Positions 27,767-37,553 of a stretch of DNA of 64,000 bases are shown here, piece by piece. The DNA comes from Halofilum ochraceum (GTDB lineage: Bacteria > Pseudomonadota > Gammaproteobacteria > XJ16 > Halofilaceae): assembly GCF_001614315.2 (NCBI RefSeq), contig NZ_LVEG02000011.1:62001-126000 (forward strand), given 5' to 3'. The position numbers and the translations under genes were made by a program. Within the stretch, counting starts at the first letter, position 1. Every line of letters begins with the position of its first letter. Below the pieces are notes generated by a model that had not been told where the DNA came from, made no database searches, and saw only the letters and a program-made list of their open reading frames with translations.

Positions 27767-28927
27767 TCAGTACCGGTTATCGAACCAGCCCGGGACCTGT
27801 TTTACCAGCTCCGCCTTCTGGGCGACGGCTGGACCGGTGAGCACGAACCCGCGCGCCTGCCCCTCGTGATCGTGGAACAGGCCGCGGATTCCCCCGCCAT
27901 CGGCCTCTTCCTCATGCCACTCGCCCGCGACGCCGGTCGGTGGCGCGTAGAACTGGATCGGGCAACACGGCGTCTTCACGATGACCGGCATAACCGGGTA
28001 ATGCACCTCGGTGTCCGTGCCCGCCAGTGTGGGGCCGAGCGCACGCGCGGCGTTGCTGATCGGCATCACGAACGGCAGGACGAGGCCGTCGACCTCGGCG
28101 CAGTCCCCGAGGGCGTAGATCCCGCTCGCCGAGGTTTCCAGTTGGCGGTCCGTGCGGATCCCGTTGCCGACCTCGATACCGGCGTCCTCGGCAAGGCGGG
28201 TGCGCGGGCGCAGGCCGAGGGCGCGCACGGCGACGTCCGCCGGGTGGCGTTCGCCGGCGTCATCGACGACCACCAGGGTATCGCCGTCGCGCTCGACCGC
28301 CGTGACCTTGCGGCCGGTCACCACGTTCACGCCGGCCCCGGTCAGCGCCGAGCGCAGGGCGGTACCCGCCTGCGGCGGGAGCGCCCGGCCCATCGGGTAG
28401 TCGAGTGCCTCGATGATGGTGACCTCATAGCCCGCGTTTACCCAGTCGTTGGCGAACTCGCAGCCGATCAGGCCACCCCCGATCAGCACCACCCGGTGCC
28501 CCTGTTCGAGCGCTTCTCGCGCCTGCGCATAGCTGTCCAGATCGTTGACCGCCAGGACATCGTCGGCGCCCTCGCCTGGCAGGTGGGGATCGATCTGGTT
28601 CGCACCGATACCCAGAACGATCTTCGCCGCTTCCAGTTCACTGCCGTCGCTGAGATGCAGGCGGCGGTTCGGGGCGTCGATCGAGGCGACGCGCGCGTGC
28701 GTGATCATGCGGGCGTCGAGCTGTTGCCCCATTTCTTCGGCGCTGGCCTGGGCGAGTTCCGCCGGCGTCTTCCCGCGCGCCATCGCATTCGAGAGCATCG
28801 GTTTCGTATAGCTCGTACCGTCGTCCGCCGTGACCATCACCAGCGGCGTGGTGGTGTCGTGTTTGCGGAATTCACGGGCTGCGGCGTAGCCGGCGTGGCC
28901 GGTACCGACGATGACGACGGGCTGCAT
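27767..28927 (-). CDS. Rubredoxin-NAD(+) reductase-like FAD-dependent oxidoreductase
   Basis: A 386-residue flavoprotein of the pyridine nucleotide-disulfide oxidoreductase class I fold. VVIVGTGHAGYAAAREFRKH binds FAD, HRVVLIGGGLIGCEFANDWV binds NAD(P)H, and GIYALGDCAEVDGLVLPFV is the second FAD contact. The C-terminal part (YPVMPVIVKTPCCPIQFY) is characteristic of rubredoxin reductases (RubB/AlkT/Pseudomonas PA5349). It passes electrons from NADH to rubredoxin. The rubredoxin gene is not adjacent, so the partner is elsewhere. Start ATG has a GGAG site. The 28928-29160 gap upstream shows nothing recognisable. Confidence 0.9.
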   Translation of the reverse strand: MQPVVIVGTGHAGYAAAREFRKHDTTTPLVMVTADDGTSYTKPMLSNAMARGKTPAELAQASAEEMGQQLDARMITHARVASIDAPNRRLHLSDGSELEAAKIVLGIGANQIDPHLPGEGADDVLAVNDLDSYAQAREALEQGHRVVLIGGGLIGCEFANDWVNAGYEVTIIEALDYPMGRALPPQAGTALRSALTGAGVNVVTGRKVTAVERDGDTLVVVDDAGERHPADVAVRALGLRPRTRLAEDAGIEVGNGIRTDRQLETSASGIYALGDCAEVDGLVLPFVMPISNAARALGPTLAGTDTEVHYPVMPVIVKTPCCPIQFYAPPTGVAGEWHEEEADGGGIRGLFHDHEGQARGFVLTGPAVAQKAELVKQVPGWFDNRY

Positions 28928-29164
28928 GCGGGGCTCCTCATGTTGGCTGCGATCGGGCTACGGCGGCGGGCGGCCGCGAGCCGGCGCGCCATGGTGAGCC
29001 GTGGCGTGCCGGGGCGCAATACGGTTCCCGCAAGCGCCATGCACGGGGACAATTGGTGCCCTGAACCGAGGGCATGCCTTACCCCTGTACGTTGCCGTGG
29101 GATCGGGTATCCGGGACAGCCTTCCGCGTCCCCGCGTTATGGATTCCTGCGGATGCACGTCCGG

Positions 29165-29393
29165 GGTTCTCGCCAAGGCGCCAAGGGCGCAAAGGAACGC
29201 CAAGGCACATTGAAAAGGAAAAACGATCTCACGCAGAGCCGCAGGGATCGCGGAGATCGCGGAGAAGTACAAAGGCGTGACGGCCTCGGCTTGCTCTTTC
29301 ACCGATTTGCTCTGCGACCTCCGCGACTCTGCGTGATCCCGCCTTTTCCTTGCCTTTGCGTTCCTTTGCGCCCTTGGCGCCTTGGCGAGAACC
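29165..29393. repeat. Long inverted repeat island (GGTTCTCGCC family)
   Basis: Arms of about 75 bp face each other: GGTTCTCGCCAAGGCGCCAA from 29165 and its inverse ending at 29393, each followed inward by GGGCGCAAAGGAACGC and then by (A)TCACGCAGAG words. The centre is a short spacer with ATCGCGGAGATCGCGGAG duplications. It occupies the gap between hemF and the reductase gene, both on the minus strand. No gene is seen. Confidence 0.88.
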
Positions 29394-29407
29394 GACGGAC
29401 GAGCGTT

Positions 29408-30331
29408 TCAGCTTTCCTCTAACCCGAGCCAATCCCGTGGCGGCAGGAAACGGTCGTACAGCTCGGCTTCGGGCGTGCCGGGCTGGGGATGCCAGTCGTA
29501 GCGCCAGCGCACCTCTGGCGGCAGCGACATCAGGATCGATTCGGTGCGGCCGTTGGATTGCAGGCCGAACAGCGTGCCGCGGTCGTATACGAGGTTGAAT
29601 TCCACGTAGCGCCCCCGGCGGTAGAGCTGGAAGTCGCGCTCGCGTTCGCCCCACGTGTACATGCGGCGGGCGTCGACGATCGGCAGATAGGCATCGAGGT
29701 AGCCCTCGCCGACGTCCTGCCAGAAGCGATGGCAGGTGGCGAAGTCGGGGCTGTTCAGGTCATCGAAGAACAGGCCGCCGATCCCGCGTGCCTCGCCGCG
29801 GTGGCGGATATGGAAGTACTCGTCACACCAGCGCTTGTATTCACGGTACGCGTCGTCGCCCAGGGCACGGCATGCACGGCGGGCGGTGGCGTGCCAGTGC
29901 ATGCAGTCGGCCTCGAAGGGGTAATACGGCGTCAGGTCGAAACCGCCGCCGAACCACCAGGCATCGGGCGCATCCGGATCGCCGACGATGAATACGCGCA
30001 CGTTCATGTGCGAGGTCGGCACGTACGGGCTGCGCGGATGCACGACCAGCGATACGCCCATGACCTCGAACGGGCGATCGGCCAGCTCGGGGCGCTGCGC
30101 GCTGGCCGACGGCGGCAGGGCGTCACCCATTACATGGGAGAAATTCACCCCGGCCCGTTCGAACAGGGGCCCGTCACTCAGGACACGGCTGCGTCCGCCG
30201 CCACCGGCTTCGCGCTGCCATTCATCCTGATCGAACGGGGTGCCATCGCGCCCACCGAGGGCGTCGCAGATACGATCCTGCAGGTCCAGCAGCCACGCGT
30301 GGATCGCGGCCCGCGGAATGGTTTCGCTCAT
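29408..30331 (-). CDS. hemF: Oxygen-dependent coproporphyrinogen III oxidase
   Basis: A 307-residue enzyme that performs the O2-dependent oxidative decarboxylation to protoporphyrinogen IX in haem synthesis. Family blocks are [71 protein letters not shown] and [16 protein letters not shown]. The length matches Escherichia coli HemF. Aerobic growth is implied. tsaC ends 4 bases upstream, so hemF is the last gene of the LysM-dprA-topA-tsaC-hemF block. Confidence 0.97.
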   Translation of the reverse strand: MSETIPRAAIHAWLLDLQDRICDALGGRDGTPFDQDEWQREAGGGGRSRVLSDGPLFERAGVNFSHVMGDALPPSASAQRPELADRPFEVMGVSLVVHPRSPYVPTSHMNVRVFIVGDPDAPDAWWFGGGFDLTPYYPFEADCMHWHATARRACRALGDDAYREYKRWCDEYFHIRHRGEARGIGGLFFDDLNSPDFATCHRFWQDVGEGYLDAYLPIVDARRMYTWGERERDFQLYRRGRYVEFNLVYDRGTLFGLQSNGRTESILMSLPPEVRWRYDWHPQPGTPEAELYDRFLPPRDWLGLEES

Positions 30332-30335
30332 GGGT

Positions 30336-30893
30336 TTACTCGCGCAGGGTTCGCCCGGTGCGGGCGTCGCGGATCGGGGTTGGGCGGTCAAGGTCACCGA
30401 CCGCGCCTTCAACCACGGCATCGACACCGGCGCCGAACAGTTCCCGGGCGGACGTGGCGTCGCGTACCGGCTCGCCCCCGCTCCGGTTGGCGCTGGTCGA
30501 TACCAGGGCGCCGCCCCACGCCCGACAGAGTGCAGCGGCGATCGGATGCGCGGTCACCCGCACGGCCAGGGTTTCGTGTTCACCGCGCAGGAATTCCGGG
30601 CAATCCGCGGCGGTCGGGAGCAGCCAGGTCGTCGGTCCCGGCCAGGTGGGGCCGATACGCGCCTCGGTCGTCACGTCGATTGGCGCCAGCCAGGGCTGCA
30701 GCGCCGCTTCATCGGCGGCGATCAGGATCAGACCCTTGCTCTGCGGACGCTGTTTGAGATCCAGCAGACGGGCGACCGCCGCGGCATTGGCCGGGTCGCA
30801 GCCAAGGCCGTACACCGCTTCGGTGGGGTAGGCGACGATGCCGCCGCGGCGGAGTGCCGCTACTGCACGATCGTACGCCGGTGCGTCCGTCAA
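30336..30893 (-). CDS. tsaC: L-threonylcarbamoyladenylate synthase (Sua5/YciO/YrdC family)
   Basis: A 185-residue protein that makes threonylcarbamoyl-AMP from threonine, bicarbonate and ATP for t6A37 modification of ANN-decoding tRNAs. [35 protein letters not shown] (KxRP/SxK motif), GPTTWLLP and [14 protein letters not shown] are all typical. The length is that of the short TsaC form. The start appears to be TTG at 30893, 9 bases after the topA stop; no stronger alternative keeps the conserved N-terminus. It is coupled to topA upstream and hemF downstream. Confidence 0.94.
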   Translation of the reverse strand: MTDAPAYDRAVAALRRGGIVAYPTEAVYGLGCDPANAAAVARLLDLKQRPQSKGLILIAADEAALQPWLAPIDVTTEARIGPTWPGPTTWLLPTAADCPEFLRGEHETLAVRVTAHPIAAALCRAWGGALVSTSANRSGGEPVRDATSARELFGAGVDAVVEGAVGDLDRPTPIRDARTGRTLRE

Positions 30894-30902
30894 AGCCCGT
30901 GC

Positions 30903-33464
30903 TCAGCCGCCGGAGGCCTGTTTGCGAGCGGCCGCCACGCTGGTGCCGCCGGCATTCGCCGCCGTTTTCTTCTTGGCGGCAGCCTTTTTCTTAGAGGCAC
31001 TCTTCTTTTTGGCGGCCGACTTCTTCTTCGCACTCGACTTCTTTTTCGAGGCCGCTTTTTTCTTTGATGCGCTCTTTTTCTTCGAGGCCGTCTTCTTCGC
31101 CGCGGCCTTTTTGGCCGCCGCTTTCTTTTTGCCGCGTTTGCGATCGGGTGCGGCGGCGATCAATTCCTGGCAGCGTTCCAGGGTGAGCTCCGCCGGCACT
31201 TCTTCTTTCGGCACGCTGGCGTTCTTCTGACCATTCGTGACGTAGGGGCCGAACCGCCCGTTGAGGACCTGGACGGTGGTGCCATCGTCGGTCTCGAACG
31301 TGTTGATGATGCGATTGGCGTCCGCGATTTTCTTCTCGCGCACGAGTTCACGGGCCCGTTCCGGCGTGACCGTATAGGGGTCGTCGTCGCCCTTGAGCGA
31401 AACGAAGCGGCTGCCGAAACGCACGTACGGGCCGAAGCGGCCGATGCTCGCCTGCATCTCTTCACCGTCCTCGGTCTCGCCGAGGTCGCGGGGGAGATCA
31501 AACAGCGGCAGCGCCTCCTCCAGGGTGATGGTGTCCATTTTCTGGCCGGGGCGCAGGCCGGCGAACTTCGGTTTCTCCTCGTCGTCGCGCGTGCCGAGCT
31601 GCACGATCGGGCCATAGCGGCCCATGCGCGCGCTCACCGGCCGTCCGGTCTTCGGGTCGGTGCCGAGTTCGCGTGCCTGGATGGCCTCCTCGCGACTGAC
31701 CGTTTCCTGTTTCTCCGCGATCCGTTCCTGCAGCGGTTCCCAGAAGCTTTCCAGCAGCGGCACCCAGTCCTGCTCGCCCCGGGCTACCGCGTCGAGCTCA
31801 TCTTCCAGGCGAGCGGTGAACTCGTAATCGACATAATCGTGGAAATGGTTCGTCAGGAACCGCGCGACCACGCGGCCGACATCGGTCGGGAAAAACCGCC
31901 GGCTCTCGATCTCGACGTACTCGCGGTCCTGCAGCGTCGAGATAATGCTGGCATAGGTCGACGGCCGACCGATGCCGTATTCCTCGAGTGCCTTGACCAG
32001 GCTCGCCTCGGTGTAGCGCGGCGGTGGTTCCGTGAAGTGCTGCTCGAGCACGACGTCGTTCAGCGGCAGCCGATCGCCCTCGGCGATTTCCGGCAGTCGC
32101 CGTTCGGCGTCGGGATCGGATTTACTGTCGTCGCGGTCCTCGCGATAGACCGTCATGAAGCCCGCGTGACGGACGACCGAGCCGGTGGCGCGGAAGGCGT
32201 GATCGCGGTCGGGCGCTATGCTCGCTCCCACGGCATTGCCGGCGGGGATCAGTTCGACCGCGACCGTGTCCATGGTGGCGTGGATCATCTGGCAGGCGAC
32301 CGTGCGCTTCCAGATCAGGTCATAGAGGCGCGCCTGATCGGAGGTCAGCCGGTTGCGGATACTCTCCGGGAGACGTTTCGCGGAGGTCGGGCGGATCGCC
32401 TCGTGCGCCTCCTGGGCGTTCTTGGATTTGGTCTTGTACCGGCGCGCCTTCTCGGGGAGGTTGTCCGCGCCATAGCGGCCGGCGATCAGTTCGCGCAATT
32501 CATTGAGCGCATCTTCGGCCAATGTGACCGAGTCGGTCCGCATGTAGGTGATCAGGCCGACCTGGCCCTCGCCGGTATCGACGCCCTCATACAGCGACTG
32601 GGCGACGCGCATCGTGCGCGAGGCCGAGAAGCCCAGCTTGCGGGAGGCCTCCTGCTGCAGGGTGGAGGTCGTGAACGGCGGTGCGGGATTGCGCTTGCGC
32701 TGCTTCTTGTCGACCGACTGCGCGATCAGCGCGCCATCCGCGGCGTCGAGGATACGGCCCTTCGCCGCCGTGGCGCCATCCTCGTCCGTCAGCGTGAACT
32801 GCTCGAATTTGCGTCCGTCCAGGCGTACCAGTTTGGCGCTGACGGGCTCCTCGCCTTTCGCGAGCGCGGCCTCGACCGACCAGTACTCCTGCGGCACGAA
32901 CGCCTCGATCTCGGTCTCGCGCTCGGTGATCATGCGCAGCGCGGGGCTCTGCACGCGGCCGGCGGAGAGGCCGCGGCGGATCTTCTTCCACAGCAGCGGC
33001 GAGAGCTTGAAGCCGACCAGATAATCGAGCGCGCGCCGCGCCTGCTGCGCGTTGACCAGCTCCATGGAGAGGCCGCGCGGATGCTCGACGGCCTGCTGGA
33101 TGGCGCCCTTGGTGATCTCGTGGAAGACGACCCGGTCGACGGCCTTGTCGCCGAGGCTGTTGCGCTCGCGCAGCAGTTCGGTCAGATGCCAGGAAATGGC
33201 CTCGCCTTCGCGGTCCGGGTCAGTCGCCAGTACCAGCCGGTCCGCCTTTTTCAGCGCCCGCTCGATCGCCTGCACGTGGCGTTCGTTGCGCTCGATGACC
33301 TGGTAGTGCATCTCGAAGCCGTGCTCGGGATCGACCGCGCCCTCTTTCGGCACGAGGTCGCGCACATGCCCATAGGACGCCATGACCTCGAAATCCTTGC
33401 CGAGGTACTTCTTGATGGTCTTGCCCTTGGCGGGCGATTCGACGATGACGAGATTGCTGGCCAT
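30903..33464 (-). CDS. topA: DNA topoisomerase I with a Lys/Ala-rich tail
   Basis: An 853-residue type IA topoisomerase that relaxes negative supercoils. The Toprim domain starts LVIVESPAKGKTIKKYLG and includes LATDPDREGEAISWH (DxDxE). The catalytic tyrosine is in VGLITYMRTDSV. After about residue 590 there are three glycine/arginine repeats (RMGRYGPIVQLG, SIGRFGPYVRFG, LNGRFGPYVTNG) instead of the four-cysteine zinc fingers of Escherichia coli TopA; hardly any cysteine is present. The last 75 or so residues are a KKKAAAKK/ASKKKS-type tail like that of histone H1-like proteins, likely to bind DNA non-specifically. Confidence 0.97.
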   Translation of the reverse strand: MASNLVIVESPAKGKTIKKYLGKDFEVMASYGHVRDLVPKEGAVDPEHGFEMHYQVIERNERHVQAIERALKKADRLVLATDPDREGEAISWHLTELLRERNSLGDKAVDRVVFHEITKGAIQQAVEHPRGLSMELVNAQQARRALDYLVGFKLSPLLWKKIRRGLSAGRVQSPALRMITERETEIEAFVPQEYWSVEAALAKGEEPVSAKLVRLDGRKFEQFTLTDEDGATAAKGRILDAADGALIAQSVDKKQRKRNPAPPFTTSTLQQEASRKLGFSASRTMRVAQSLYEGVDTGEGQVGLITYMRTDSVTLAEDALNELRELIAGRYGADNLPEKARRYKTKSKNAQEAHEAIRPTSAKRLPESIRNRLTSDQARLYDLIWKRTVACQMIHATMDTVAVELIPAGNAVGASIAPDRDHAFRATGSVVRHAGFMTVYREDRDDSKSDPDAERRLPEIAEGDRLPLNDVVLEQHFTEPPPRYTEASLVKALEEYGIGRPSTYASIISTLQDREYVEIESRRFFPTDVGRVVARFLTNHFHDYVDYEFTARLEDELDAVARGEQDWVPLLESFWEPLQERIAEKQETVSREEAIQARELGTDPKTGRPVSARMGRYGPIVQLGTRDDEEKPKFAGLRPGQKMDTITLEEALPLFDLPRDLGETEDGEEMQASIGRFGPYVRFGSRFVSLKGDDDPYTVTPERARELVREKKIADANRIINTFETDDGTTVQVLNGRFGPYVTNGQKNASVPKEEVPAELTLERCQELIAAAPDRKRGKKKAAAKKAAAKKTASKKKSASKKKAASKKKSSAKKKSAAKKKSASKKKAAAKKKTAANAGGTSVAAARKQASGG

Positions 33465-33591
33465 GGATACCGTTCAATAGTCGGCGCGCGGGCGCGGATC
33501 CGGACACGCATGGGATGAGGCGGGGCCGGAAGTGGGGGTCAGTCTAGAGGCGTGGATGCGGATTTCCAATCCCGACCGCATGACGGGGCAT

Positions 33592-34725
33592 TCACGCCCG
33601 CTGATACAGCCCGCCCGGCGCGACCCGTATGGCCCCCTCCAGTTCCAGCCGCAGCAGCATGGACGCGACCGCCGAAGTATCCAGTCCGCTGGCCGCCGCG
33701 AGCTCATCCACGCCGCGCGGTTCCCAGTCGACGCAGGCGAGCAGGCGGCCGTATTCCGGGTCTTGTGCATGGGAGGGCGCGCTCCCGCCGGCTCCTTTCT
33801 CCTGAACATCCTCGTCAGCGGCCGCGGGCGACGCAAGGCGCCAATGGTCGCCCAGCAGGTTGGCGATTTCTTCCAGCACGTCATCCCCGGTCTCGACCAG
33901 TTTTGCCCCCTGGCGGATCAGCCGGTGACAGCCCCGCGCTACCGGATTGTGGATCGAGCCCGGGATGGCGAATACCTCGCGACCCTGCTCCAGCGCGAGT
34001 CGCGCCGTGATCAGCGAGCCGCTGCGCACGGCCGCCTCGACCACGAGCGTACCGATGCTGTTCCCGGCCAGAATCCGGTTGCGGCGCGGGAAGGCCTCGC
34101 GCGAGGGGCGGGTGCCGATCGGCAGCTCCGAGACGAGAGCCCCCTCGACGGCGATGCGACGCGCGAGATCGGCGTGGCGGGCGGGATAGATCCGGTCGAG
34201 GCCGGTGCCGGCCACGGCGCAGGTGATCCCGCCGCCGGCCAGCGCCCCCTCGTGGGCGGCGCCGTCGATGCCGAGTGCGAGGCCGCTGGCGATGACGAGG
34301 CCGGCGCCGGCCAGGTGGCGCGCAAAGTCGTATGCGGTCTCGCGACCGGACGGGGTGGGGTGGCGTGAACCCACGACCGCGAGGCCCGGCATATTGAGGA
34401 CCTCGGGGTCCCCGAGCACGTACAGCACCGGGGGCGGATCGCCGATACCGGCGAGCGCGCCCGGGTAGCGCGGGTCGTCGAGCGGGATCAGGTAGCGGGC
34501 GTGATCGGCCGCGGCCCACTCCAGGTCGCGCTCGATGCCGGCGGGCGTGGTGCGCCGCTGCAGCACCTCGATCGCCGGGGCGGGTATGCGAGCGGCCGCG
34601 AGCTGATCGCCCGAGGCCGTGGCGATCCCGGCGGGCGAGCCGAATCGTTCCAGCAGTTCGCGCGCGCGTACGGGCTCCACGCCCGGCGCATGGACGATCC
34701 GCAGCCAGCCGTCGACACCTTCCAT
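33592..34725 (-). CDS. dprA: DNA-processing protein DprA
   Basis: A 377-residue DprA/Smf, which loads RecA on incoming single-stranded DNA in natural transformation. The Rossmann-like core has LAVVGSRHPTPSGRETAYDF, IASGLALGIDGAAHEGAL, AVAGTGLDRIYPARH and FPRRNRILAGNSIGTLVVEA. An N-terminal SAM/HhH-like part (1-90) and a C-terminal winged-helix domain (about 315-377, VDELAAASGLDTSAVASMLL) are present. It lies 13 bases after the LysM gene. smg (DUF494), which usually sits between dprA and topA, is missing; the 127-bp gap holds nothing recognisable. Confidence 0.96.
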   Translation of the reverse strand: MEGVDGWLRIVHAPGVEPVRARELLERFGSPAGIATASGDQLAAARIPAPAIEVLQRRTTPAGIERDLEWAAADHARYLIPLDDPRYPGALAGIGDPPPVLYVLGDPEVLNMPGLAVVGSRHPTPSGRETAYDFARHLAGAGLVIASGLALGIDGAAHEGALAGGGITCAVAGTGLDRIYPARHADLARRIAVEGALVSELPIGTRPSREAFPRRNRILAGNSIGTLVVEAAVRSGSLITARLALEQGREVFAIPGSIHNPVARGCHRLIRQGAKLVETGDDVLEEIANLLGDHWRLASPAAADEDVQEKGAGGSAPSHAQDPEYGRLLACVDWEPRGVDELAAASGLDTSAVASMLLRLELEGAIRVAPGGLYQRA

Positions 34726-34738
34726 GGAGTCTCCGGGA

Positions 34739-35899
34739 TCAGGGATTGGTGGCGGTGTCGTTGAGCCGGATCGACTGGGTGGCGTCGAGGATGAGTCCGT
34801 AACTCACGCGCTCGAAGGTCCGGAAGATCATGAGCGTCCCGACCCGCTGCGGCGGCAGTTCGACGGTCTCCGTGCCCTCAGCGCTGGCGTACGGGTCCTG
34901 CACGGTGCCGCCGCTCTGCATGACCGCGAGGACGTCGGCGACCTCGGCCCCGTCCGTCTCGCCATGGTTGAGGACGACGACCTGGTTGGTCGCCACCTGG
35001 GAGATGGCGTCGAAGAGCTGGATGATCTGCGCGTCGACGCGCTCGTCGGGCAGCCGCGGGATGTATTCGCCGCGTGCGAACTGGCGGTCCGCCGGCATCA
35101 GGCGGTCACCGCGCAGGATCTCGCGGGTGGACTCGGTCAGGTGCAGGCGCGCGGGGTCGCCGCCCTGGCGCACCGCCGCCTTGCCGACATAGAGCGCTTC
35201 GTAGCCGAGGATTTCACCGGTATCCGGTTCGCGCAGCGGGTCGCCCGGGCGATAGACGTTGTACCGGTCGGCATCCGGCTCACTGCCCTCGAATCCACGC
35301 GCGAACACGTCGTTGCCCTCACCGCTGATCAGGCGCCCTTCGTAGTTGCCGACGATATAGGGCGCGCGCTCGAGCTCTTCGGCGGTGACCACCCGCGGGC
35401 GGTTCAGGAACTGGCGGATGGCGTCAGCGGGGATGCTCGGGATCGCTTCGTCGAGCGAGCGCTCCCGGACCTGCGGTTCCAGTTTCTCGTACCCGTCGCC
35501 GCCCTCGGGCATGCCCGGGCGTTCGACGATCAGGCGTGGCTCGCCGTCGCGGAAGGCCAGCGTGATGATGTCGCCGGGGTAAATCAGATGCGGGTTCTCG
35601 ATCTGCGGGTTGACACTCCAGATCTCCGGCCATACCCATGGATCGCGGAGGAACATGGCCGCGATATCCCAGAGCGTGTCGCCGCGTTTCACGGTATAAC
35701 GCACGGGGTGCGAGGGTTTTACGTCCTCGCGGGTGACCTTGGGCTCGGTTTTGAGAGCAGGCTCCGGTTCCGATTGGGCGGGTTCGGCCGCCGGTTCGTC
35801 GGTCGGCTCCGGTTTCTGCGATGCGCAGCCGGCAATCAGTGCCAGTGCCAGCGCAATCAGGGCGGTACGCAACGCATCGATGGACGGTCGATCGGTCAC
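34739..35899 (-). CDS. LysM-domain lipoprotein
   Basis: A 386-residue envelope protein. It starts with GTG and has a lipoprotein signal ending LIAGC (Cys25). A Pro/Glu-rich linker (about 28-60) leads to one LysM domain (about 67-115, VRYTVKRGDTLWDIAAMFL...NPHLIYPGDII), which binds peptidoglycan. The C-terminal 230 residues contain family-specific blocks such as APYIVGNYEGRLISGEGNDVF and PADRQFARGEYIPRLPDE. This protein type is conserved just upstream of dprA in many gammaproteobacteria; the role is not known. An AGGGAGAG site precedes the GTG. It is divergent from def. Confidence 0.92.
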   Translation of the reverse strand: MTDRPSIDALRTALIALALALIAGCASQKPEPTDEPAAEPAQSEPEPALKTEPKVTREDVKPSHPVRYTVKRGDTLWDIAAMFLRDPWVWPEIWSVNPQIENPHLIYPGDIITLAFRDGEPRLIVERPGMPEGGDGYEKLEPQVRERSLDEAIPSIPADAIRQFLNRPRVVTAEELERAPYIVGNYEGRLISGEGNDVFARGFEGSEPDADRYNVYRPGDPLREPDTGEILGYEALYVGKAAVRQGGDPARLHLTESTREILRGDRLMPADRQFARGEYIPRLPDERVDAQIIQLFDAISQVATNQVVVLNHGETDGAEVADVLAVMQSGGTVQDPYASAEGTETVELPPQRVGTLMIFRTFERVSYGLILDATQSIRLNDTATNP

Positions 35900-36061
35900 C
35901 GGTCTCTCCCTCGCGCCGTGAATTCGAGCGCATTATTGTCCAGAATACCCGCTGCGGGTGTAGGCGCGCGACCGGGCATGGTGTGCCCATAGTAAGCCGC
36001 TGCGGTATCCTGCAGTTAAGTCTTTGACCTGTAAATCTACCTGAAATTCGGCTCGGAACCC

Positions 36062-36586
36062 ATGGCCACACTGGATATTTTGCAGTACCCGGATCCGTAC
36101 CTGCGTCACAAGGCGGCTCCCGTGGATGCCGTTGATGACGAGGTGCGGGCGCTCGTCGACGACATGCTGGAGACGATGTACGCGGCGCCGGGAATCGGTT
36201 TGGCTGCGACCCAGGTCGGTAGCGACCGTCGGATCGCCGTCATCGACGTATCCGAGTCGAAGGATGATCCGCTGGTGCTGATCAATCCGGAGATTCTCGC
36301 CCCGGAGGGCAGCGAAACCTCCGAGGAGGGGTGCCTGTCGATCCCGGGCGTGTTCGAGAAAGTGACCCGTCCCGAGTGCGTGACCCTGCGCGCGCTGGAT
36401 CGGGACGGCAACGCATACGAACTGCAGGCGGACGGTCTGCTGGCGGTCTGTATCCAGCACGAAGTGGATCATCTGGATGGCCGCCTGTTCATCGATCGCC
36501 TGTCCATGCTCAAGCGTCAGCGCATTGAGAAGCGCCTGCTGAAACAGCGGCGGCGCGACGGCGACAGCCGCCGCGCCGCGGGCTGA
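36062..36586 (+). CDS. def: Peptide deformylase
   Basis: A 174-residue metallo-hydrolase that removes the formyl group from nascent proteins. All three motifs are present: GIGLAATQV (motif 1), EGCLSIPG (motif 2, Cys metal ligand) and QHEVDHLDG (motif 3, HExxH). The length and the [13 protein letters not shown]-terminus match gammaproteobacterial Def. It opens the def-fmt-rsmB operon, which processes initiator tRNA and nascent chains. A TTGACC box is at 36024. Confidence 0.97.
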   Translation: MATLDILQYPDPYLRHKAAPVDAVDDEVRALVDDMLETMYAAPGIGLAATQVGSDRRIAVIDVSESKDDPLVLINPEILAPEGSETSEEGCLSIPGVFEKVTRPECVTLRALDRDGNAYELQADGLLAVCIQHEVDHLDGRLFIDRLSMLKRQRIEKRLLKQRRRDGDSRRAAG

Positions 36587-36605
36587 CGGGTTTGGCCCGC
36601 CAGGT

Positions 36606-37553
36606 ATGAATCGACCCCTGCGGATCGCATTCGCCGGCACCCCCGAGTTCGCCATGCCCGCTTTCCGGGCGGTACTCGACTCGGGGCATGAACTCGTGGC
36701 CGTTTTCACCCAGCCCGACCGTCCGGCCGGCCGGGGCCGCCGGCTGACCCCGCCGCCGGTCAAAGAGGCCGCGGTCGAAGCGGGCGTCCCGGTGCGCCAG
36801 CCCGATAACCTGACGGTGCCCGATCTGGAAGCGGTCGCCGGCCCGGCCGGGCTCGATCTGCTGATCGTCGTCGCCTTCGGGCAGATCCTCCCGCGCGAAG
36901 TACTGGACTACCCGCGTCAGGGCGCGATCAATGTCCACGGCTCGCTGTTGCCGCGTTGGCGCGGCGCGGCACCCATCGCCCGTGCGCTGCTCGCCGGAGA
37001 CGACGAAAGCGGCGTGTCCGTGATCCGGATGGTGCCGGCCATGGACGCGGGGCCGGTGGTGCTCGAGCAGCGCTGTGCGATCGCGGATGAAGAGACCGCG
37101 GCGACCCTGCACGATCGTCTCGCGTTGCTCGGCGCGGAGGCGCTGGCGAAAGTCCTGCAGGACCCGCCGGTATACCTGGCCGCCGCGCGCGAACAGGATC
37201 CGGCGCGGGTAACGTATGCGGCCAAGTTGAGCCGAGCCGAAGGGCGGATCGACTGGTCATTGTCGGCCGCGGCGATCGCGCGTGCGGTGCGCGCCCTGCA
37301 GCCGTGGCCATGGGCCTGGGCCCCGCTGGAAGAGGGGCCGCTGCGCATCCATGCGGCCGAGGTTCTGGCAGACCAGAAAACCGATCAGGCGCCCGGCACG
37401 GTGGTGGCCGCTGGCCGCGATGGCATCGACGTCGCCACGGGCGACGGTGTGCTGCGCCTGCTGCGTGTCCAGCCCGCCGGTCGGCGGGCCATGCCGGCGG
37501 CTGATTTCGCCAACGCGCGGAGGCTGCAGGGATGCCGGCTCGACAGCGACTGA
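36606..37553 (+). CDS. fmt: Methionyl-tRNA formyltransferase
   Basis: A 315-residue enzyme that formylates initiator Met-tRNA with 10-formyl-tetrahydrofolate. [18 protein letters not shown] is the N-terminal strand-loop, [14 protein letters not shown] and [17 protein letters not shown] (SLLPxxRG, folate site) are diagnostic, and the C-terminal OB-fold domain (about 205-315) binds tRNA. It begins 19 bases after def and overlaps rsmB by 22 bases. Confidence 0.97.
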   Translation: MNRPLRIAFAGTPEFAMPAFRAVLDSGHELVAVFTQPDRPAGRGRRLTPPPVKEAAVEAGVPVRQPDNLTVPDLEAVAGPAGLDLLIVVAFGQILPREVLDYPRQGAINVHGSLLPRWRGAAPIARALLAGDDESGVSVIRMVPAMDAGPVVLEQRCAIADEETAATLHDRLALLGAEALAKVLQDPPVYLAAAREQDPARVTYAAKLSRAEGRIDWSLSAAAIARAVRALQPWPWAWAPLEEGPLRIHAAEVLADQKTDQAPGTVVAAGRDGIDVATGDGVLRLLRVQPAGRRAMPAADFANARRLQGCRLDSD

